Source of the DNA: Rhodobacteraceae bacterium UBA6236
Lineage (GTDB): Bacteria; Pseudomonadota; Alphaproteobacteria; Rhodobacterales; Rhodobacteraceae
DNA: 9,984 nucleotides
Reading direction: 5' to 3'
Assembly: GCA_002440945.1 (NCBI GenBank)
Contig: DJWG01000023.1
Coordinates: 3,632-13,615, forward strand
A program made the translations under genes and the position numbers. Below, piece by piece: positions 7,212 to 9,984 of this stretch (position 1 is its first letter; every line of letters begins with the position of its first letter). The notes below the pieces were generated by a model. It did no database searches. It worked only from the letters and a program-made list of their open reading frames with translations, and was not told where the DNA came from.

Positions 7212-8999
7212 TCAGTTGTCCTGGAAGATGTCGCGCTTGTGCGTGGCGTTCGGGACGAACAGCACACCGATGACAACCGTCATCACTGCGACCACGATCG
7301 CATACCACAGGCCCGAATAGATGTTGCCATTCTGGGCCGAGATCGCGAAGGCCGTTGCCGGAAGCAGGCCACCGAACCAGCCGTTGCCGATGTGGTAAGG
7401 CAGCGACATGCCCGAATAGCGGATCCGGGTCGGGAACAGTTCAACCAGCGCGGCGGCAATCGGGCCGTAGACCATCGTCACCAGCAGGATCAGGTAGGTC
7501 AGCAGCACGACCAGCTTCAGCTTCTGCGCGGTGAAGATGTCGAAGAAGTGCTGCGACTTCGCCACCGTGGTGTTTTCCGTGGCCACCAGCGGATAGCCCG
7601 CCGCCAGCAGCGCGTCGTTGACCGACTTTTCAAAGCCCGCTTTCGCCGCCTTCAGTTCGTCGCCGGTCAGGGTGCCTTCATAGGACGGGATCACCGTTTC
7701 GCCGATCTTGACCGAAGCCGTGGTCCCCGCCGCCGCATCTTCCGAGCTGTAGTTGACCGAGGATTTGGCCAGCAGCGCCTTCGAGATGTCGCAGGACGAG
7801 GTGAACTTGGCCGTGCCAGTCGGGTTGAACTGGAACGAGCAGGCGTTCGGGTCGGCAGTCACCACCACCGGGATTTCCTGCGCGGCAGCCAGCGCCGGGT
7901 TTGCGGTGTGGGTGATGGCCTTGAACACCGGGAAGTAGGTGACAGCGGCCAGCAGACAGCCCACGAGGATGATCGGCTTGCGGCCGATCTTGTCGGAGAG
8001 CGAGCCGAAGAAGACGAAGCCCCAGGTGCCAAGGATCAGCGACCAGGCCACCAGCACGTTCGAGGTGAACGTGTCGACCTTCACGACGTTGTTGATGAAG
8101 AACAGCGCGTAGAACTGGCCCGAATACCAGACCACGGCCTGACCGGCGACAAGACCGAACAGCGCGATCAGCGCGATCTTGGCGTTGCGCCACTGGCCAA
8201 AGGCCTCGCGCAGCGGTGCTTTCGACTGGGCGCCTTCGGCTTTCATCTTCTTGAAGGCCGGGCTTTCTTCCATCGTCAGACGGATATAGAGCGACACCGC
8301 CAGAAGCAGGATCGACCCGAGGAACGGAATCCGCCAGCCCCAGACCTTGAAGGGCTCAAGCATTTCTTGCGCGCCCTTCGCATCCAGCTTCGGGGTGCCA
8401 TCCGCCAGGAACTGCGGCACCGGATCCCAGTTGCCGTTGACGTAGCCCTGCACCAGAAGGATCACGATCAGCGACAGCAGAAGGCCCAGCGTCGCGGTGG
8501 TCTGGATCCACGAGGTGTAATAACCACGACGGTTCTTGGGCGCGTGTTCGGCCACATAGGTCGCCGCACCGCCGTATTCACCGCCCAGCGCCAGACCCTG
8601 AAGCATCCGCAGCGCGATCAGGATGATCGGCGAGGCGCTTCCCCAGCTGCTATAGCCGGGCAGCATGCCGACGAAGAAGGTCGAAAGCCCCATGATGACG
8701 ATGGTCATCAGGAAGGTGTATTTCCGGCCCACGAGGTCGCCCAGCGACCCGAAGACCAGCGCGCCGAACGGACGCACGATGAAGCCCGCCGCAAAGGCCA
8801 GAAGCGCGAAGACGTTGCGCGTCGCTTCCGGGTAGGCCGAAAAGAACTGCGCGCCGATGATCGAGGCCAGCGAACCGTACAGGTAGAAGTCATACCATTC
8901 GAAGACGGTGCCGGTCGAAGAGGCAAGAATGACCTTCTTTTCCTCTCTGGTCATGGGCCGGGAGCGTTCTGTCTCCCAGCTGGTCGTGGTATCTGCCAT
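7212..8999 (-). CDS. MFS transporter, metabolite:H+ symporter type, with large periplasmic insertion
   Basis: A 595-residue inner-membrane transporter. SSTGTVFEWYDFYLYGSLA (27-45) is the start of the MHS group, which includes carriers for proline/betaine, 2-oxoglutarate and shikimate. GSLGDLVGRKYTF (84-96) and GSLSDKIGRKP (332-342) are the paired cytoplasmic loop motifs of the two six-helix halves, and RMLQGLALGGEYGG (131-144) covers helix 4. Typical MHS carriers are ~430-450 residues. The excess here lies mainly in the loop after helix 9 (~361-490, about 130 residues, with Cys387 and Cys403) and in a longer loop after helix 5 (~186-220). ATG at 8999 follows AAGGAGGAA at good spacing. Further in-frame sequence upstream to 9161 lacks this and reads through the hairpins. 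It lies downstream of acs-adk. An organic acid is a reasonable substrate guess but is not shown. Confidence 0.93.
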   Translation of the reverse strand: MADTTTSWETERSRPMTREEKKVILASSTGTVFEWYDFYLYGSLASIIGAQFFSAYPEATRNVFALLAFAAGFIVRPFGALVFGSLGDLVGRKYTFLMTIVIMGLSTFFVGMLPGYSSWGSASPIILIALRMLQGLALGGEYGGAATYVAEHAPKNRRGYYTSWIQTTATLGLLLSLIVILLVQGYVNGNWDPVPQFLADGTPKLDAKGAQEMLEPFKVWGWRIPFLGSILLLAVSLYIRLTMEESPAFKKMKAEGAQSKAPLREAFGQWRNAKIALIALFGLVAGQAVVWYSGQFYALFFINNVVKVDTFTSNVLVAWSLILGTWGFVFFGSLSDKIGRKPIILVGCLLAAVTYFPVFKAITHTANPALAAAQEIPVVVTADPNACSFQFNPTGTAKFTSSCDISKALLAKSSVNYSSEDAAAGTTASVKIGETVIPSYEGTLTGDELKAAKAGFEKSVNDALLAAGYPLVATENTTVAKSQHFFDIFTAQKLKLVVLLTYLILLVTMVYGPIAAALVELFPTRIRYSGMSLPYHIGNGWFGGLLPATAFAISAQNGNIYSGLWYAIVVAVMTVVIGVLFVPNATHKRDIFQDN

Positions 9000-9003
9000 T
9001 TCA

Positions 9004-9012
9004 TTCCTCCTT
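9004..9012 (-). promoter_or_regulatory. Ribosome binding site of the MFS transporter
   Basis: AAGGAGGAA on the minus strand is a near-perfect Shine-Dalgarno sequence with a 6-nt gap between GGAGG and the ATG at 8999. It is the strongest such site in the window and fixes the start. Confidence 0.85.
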
Positions 9013-9085
9013 GCGCCGGGCTGTCTTTGCGGCCCGTATTTCCCCCGAAATTTCTCCCGCTGCCGATGGGCAAGCCGGGATCGTT

Positions 9086-9105
9086 CCCGCGCCAACCGGC
9101 GCGGG
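9086..9105. repeat. GC-rich hairpin in the adk-MFS gap
   Basis: CCCGCGCC (9086-9093) and GGCGCGGG (9098-9105) form a perfect 8-bp stem with an AACC loop. No T-run follows on either strand. An overlapping smaller repeat, CGGGA-TCGT-TCCCG (9076-9089), shares bases with its left arm, so the two cannot form together. It lies in what would be the leader of the MFS mRNA. Confidence 0.6.
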
Positions 9106-9113
9106 TCTTCTGC

Positions 9114-9145
9114 GGGCTGCGGTTCGGCAGCCCTTCGGTTTTTCC
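9114..9145 (+). terminator. Terminator-like hairpin on the + strand, no gene upstream
   Basis: GGGCTGC (9114-9120) and GCAGCCC (9127-9133) pair around a 6-nt loop and are followed on the + strand by TTCGGTTTTT. That is a terminator layout, but no + strand gene ends here; the nearest upstream one is truA, about 1.95 kb away. On the minus strand, the direction of adk and the MFS gene, the hairpin is not followed by T residues. Confidence 0.5.
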
Positions 9146-9179
9146 TGGATGCCCCTCGCATCAGGCCGTCTGCCGGCTG

Positions 9180-9851
9180 TCAGGCCCCGGCGGTCGTCTC
9201 GGTCACGATCCGTTCCAGATCGCGCGCCACGCTGTCGATGTCCTGCATGGCGTCCACCCGCGCCAGAAGCCCCAGCGCGTCGTAATGCGCGATCAGCGGC
9301 GCCGTCTGGGCGTGGTAGGCGTCAAGCCGGCCCCGGACAGTGGTTTCGTTGTCATCCGCGCGGCGGCTGAATTCGGTCCCGCCGCACTTGTCGCAGGTGC
9401 CGGCCTTTGCGGGCTGCTTGAAGCTGTCATGCCAGCCTTCGCCGCAGCCGGCGCAGGTGTAGCGCCCCGCAACCCGTGCAACCATCGCGGCATCATCGAC
9501 ATCAAGGCTGACCGCCGCGCTGACGCGGCCACCGCCCGCCGCCAGCAACTGGTCCAGCGCCGCCGCCTGCACCGCCGTGCGCGGGAAGCCGTCAAGGATC
9601 GCACCCTTCGACACATCCGGCTGCGCCATGCGTTCCTGCAGGATCGCCAGCACGATATCGTCGCTGACCAGCCCGCCCGCCTCCATCACCGCTTTCGCCG
9701 CAAGACCGGCAGGCGTGCCGGCCTTGACCGCCGCGCGCAGCATGTCGCCGGTCGACAGCTGCACCAGGCCGTGGCGCTCTTCCAGCCGCCGGGCCTGGGT
9801 TCCCTTGCCCGCGCCCGGAGGCCCGAGAAGGATCATGATCTGTCCTGCCAT
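9180..9851 (-). CDS. adk: Adenylate kinase with zinc-type lid
   Basis: A complete 223-residue adenylate kinase (ATP + AMP = 2 ADP, cytoplasm). The P-loop is GPPGAGKGT (10-18). STGDMLR (33-39) and DGFPRT (87-92) line the AMP site. The lid (~129-167) carries four cysteines, Cys133, Cys136, Cys153 and Cys156, in two C-x2-C pairs as in zinc-binding long-form enzymes. RRADDNETTVRGRL (163-176) supplies the catalytic arginines. ATG at 9851 lies 4 bp after the acs stop; a Met at residue 6 (9836) is a less likely start. The short gap implies co-transcription with acs, whose AMP product this enzyme recycles. In many bacteria adk sits in a ribosomal-protein operon, so this could be a second or relocated copy; the window cannot decide. 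Confidence 0.96.
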   Translation of the reverse strand: MAGQIMILLGPPGAGKGTQARRLEERHGLVQLSTGDMLRAAVKAGTPAGLAAKAVMEAGGLVSDDIVLAILQERMAQPDVSKGAILDGFPRTAVQAAALDQLLAAGGGRVSAAVSLDVDDAAMVARVAGRYTCAGCGEGWHDSFKQPAKAGTCDKCGGTEFSRRADDNETTVRGRLDAYHAQTAPLIAHYDALGLLARVDAMQDIDSVARDLERIVTETTAGA

Positions 9852-9855
9852 CGGC

Positions 9856-9984
9856 TCAGCCCCGGTTCATGCGGTTGTCGATCAGATCCTGCACGACCGC
9901 CGGATCGGCCAGGGTCGAGATATCGCCCAGCGCGCCGTAGTCGTTTTCGGCGATCTTGCGCAGGATGCGGCGCATGATCTTGCC
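9856..9984 (-). CDS. acs: Acetyl-CoA synthetase, C-terminal end
   Basis: The last 42 residues of an AMP-forming acetyl-CoA synthetase, which makes acetyl-CoA from acetate, ATP and CoA with release of AMP and pyrophosphate. The visible sequence begins [15 protein letters not shown] and continues [11 protein letters not shown] to a TGA at 9856-9858. This is the typical end of Acs. The lysine in GKIMRR (codon 9979-9981) corresponds to the catalytic lysine that protein acetyltransferases modify in Salmonella Acs (Lys609). The rest of the gene lies beyond the right edge. Other acyl-CoA synthetases such as propionyl-CoA synthetase have similar ends, but DISTLADP favours Acs. Confidence 0.9.
   Translation of the reverse strand, partial: GKIMRRILRKIAENDYGALGDISTLADPAVVQDLIDNRMNRG

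Noticed and set aside
9086..9133. The two hairpins as an ordinary intrinsic terminator of adk
   Set aside because: Read in the adk direction neither stem is followed by a T-run.
9000..9161. A longer N-terminus for the MFS transporter
   Set aside because: The extra 54 codons cross GC hairpins, lack transporter-like sequence, and bypass an excellent ribosome site just before ATG 8999.
6870..9977. A 1035-codon open frame on the + strand opposite the MFS transporter and adk
   Set aside because: It overlaps the end of truA and runs antisense to two well-identified genes. Its translation is rich in Arg, Gln, His and Gly with no domain order. Such frames arise from G/C-biased third positions on the other strand.

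Overview
The window is a gene-dense, GC-rich (roughly two-thirds G+C) piece of chromosome. Protein style, strong G/C preference at third codon positions and gene content point to an alphaproteobacterium, most likely in the Rhodobacteraceae (Rhodobacter/Paracoccus-like). This assignment is inferred from protein character, not from a marker gene or a search. I see no tRNA, rRNA, CRISPR, insertion sequence, phage or plasmid functions, and no gene-free stretch over 300 bases. The longest gaps are about 180 bp (9000-9179) and 115 bp (6273-6387).

Layout. Left edge, + strand: the last 198 codons of dihydrolipoyl dehydrogenase (lpdA), closed by a strong intrinsic terminator. Positions 658-6272, all - strand and read right to left: a YcjX-like P-loop NTPase, a GNAT acetyltransferase, a YcjF/TIGR01620-like membrane protein, then a large DUF2339 polytopic membrane protein. 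The first three are joined by overlapping stop/start codons (GTGA, then TGATG). DUF2339 follows after 70 bp that hold a perfect 8-bp inverted repeat and a candidate promoter. Position 6388, + strand: truA (tRNA pseudouridine synthase), divergent from ycjX. It converges on a - strand MFS transporter of the metabolite:H+ symporter type, and the two share a hairpin terminator. Right edge, - strand: the last 42 residues of acetyl-CoA synthetase (acs), followed after 4 bp by a zinc-lid adenylate kinase (adk), then 180 bp of structured leader, then the MFS transporter.

How the genes may work together. Acs makes AMP and pyrophosphate when it activates acetate, and adenylate kinase turns that AMP plus ATP into 2 ADP, so acs-adk is a coherent pair; a carboxylate/metabolite symporter downstream would fit the same theme (inference). 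YcjX and YcjF are a known neighbour pair of unclear, stress-linked function. Here an acetyltransferase sits between them with coupled translation, and a DUF2339 membrane protein follows. LpdA and TruA are housekeeping.

Nothing here is an obvious new defence or mobile system. The items most worth a second look are the coupled YcjX-GNAT-YcjF cassette with DUF2339, the inverted repeat before DUF2339, the MFS transporter with a ~130-residue outward-facing insertion, and a + strand terminator-like hairpin with no gene of its own in the adk-MFS gap.
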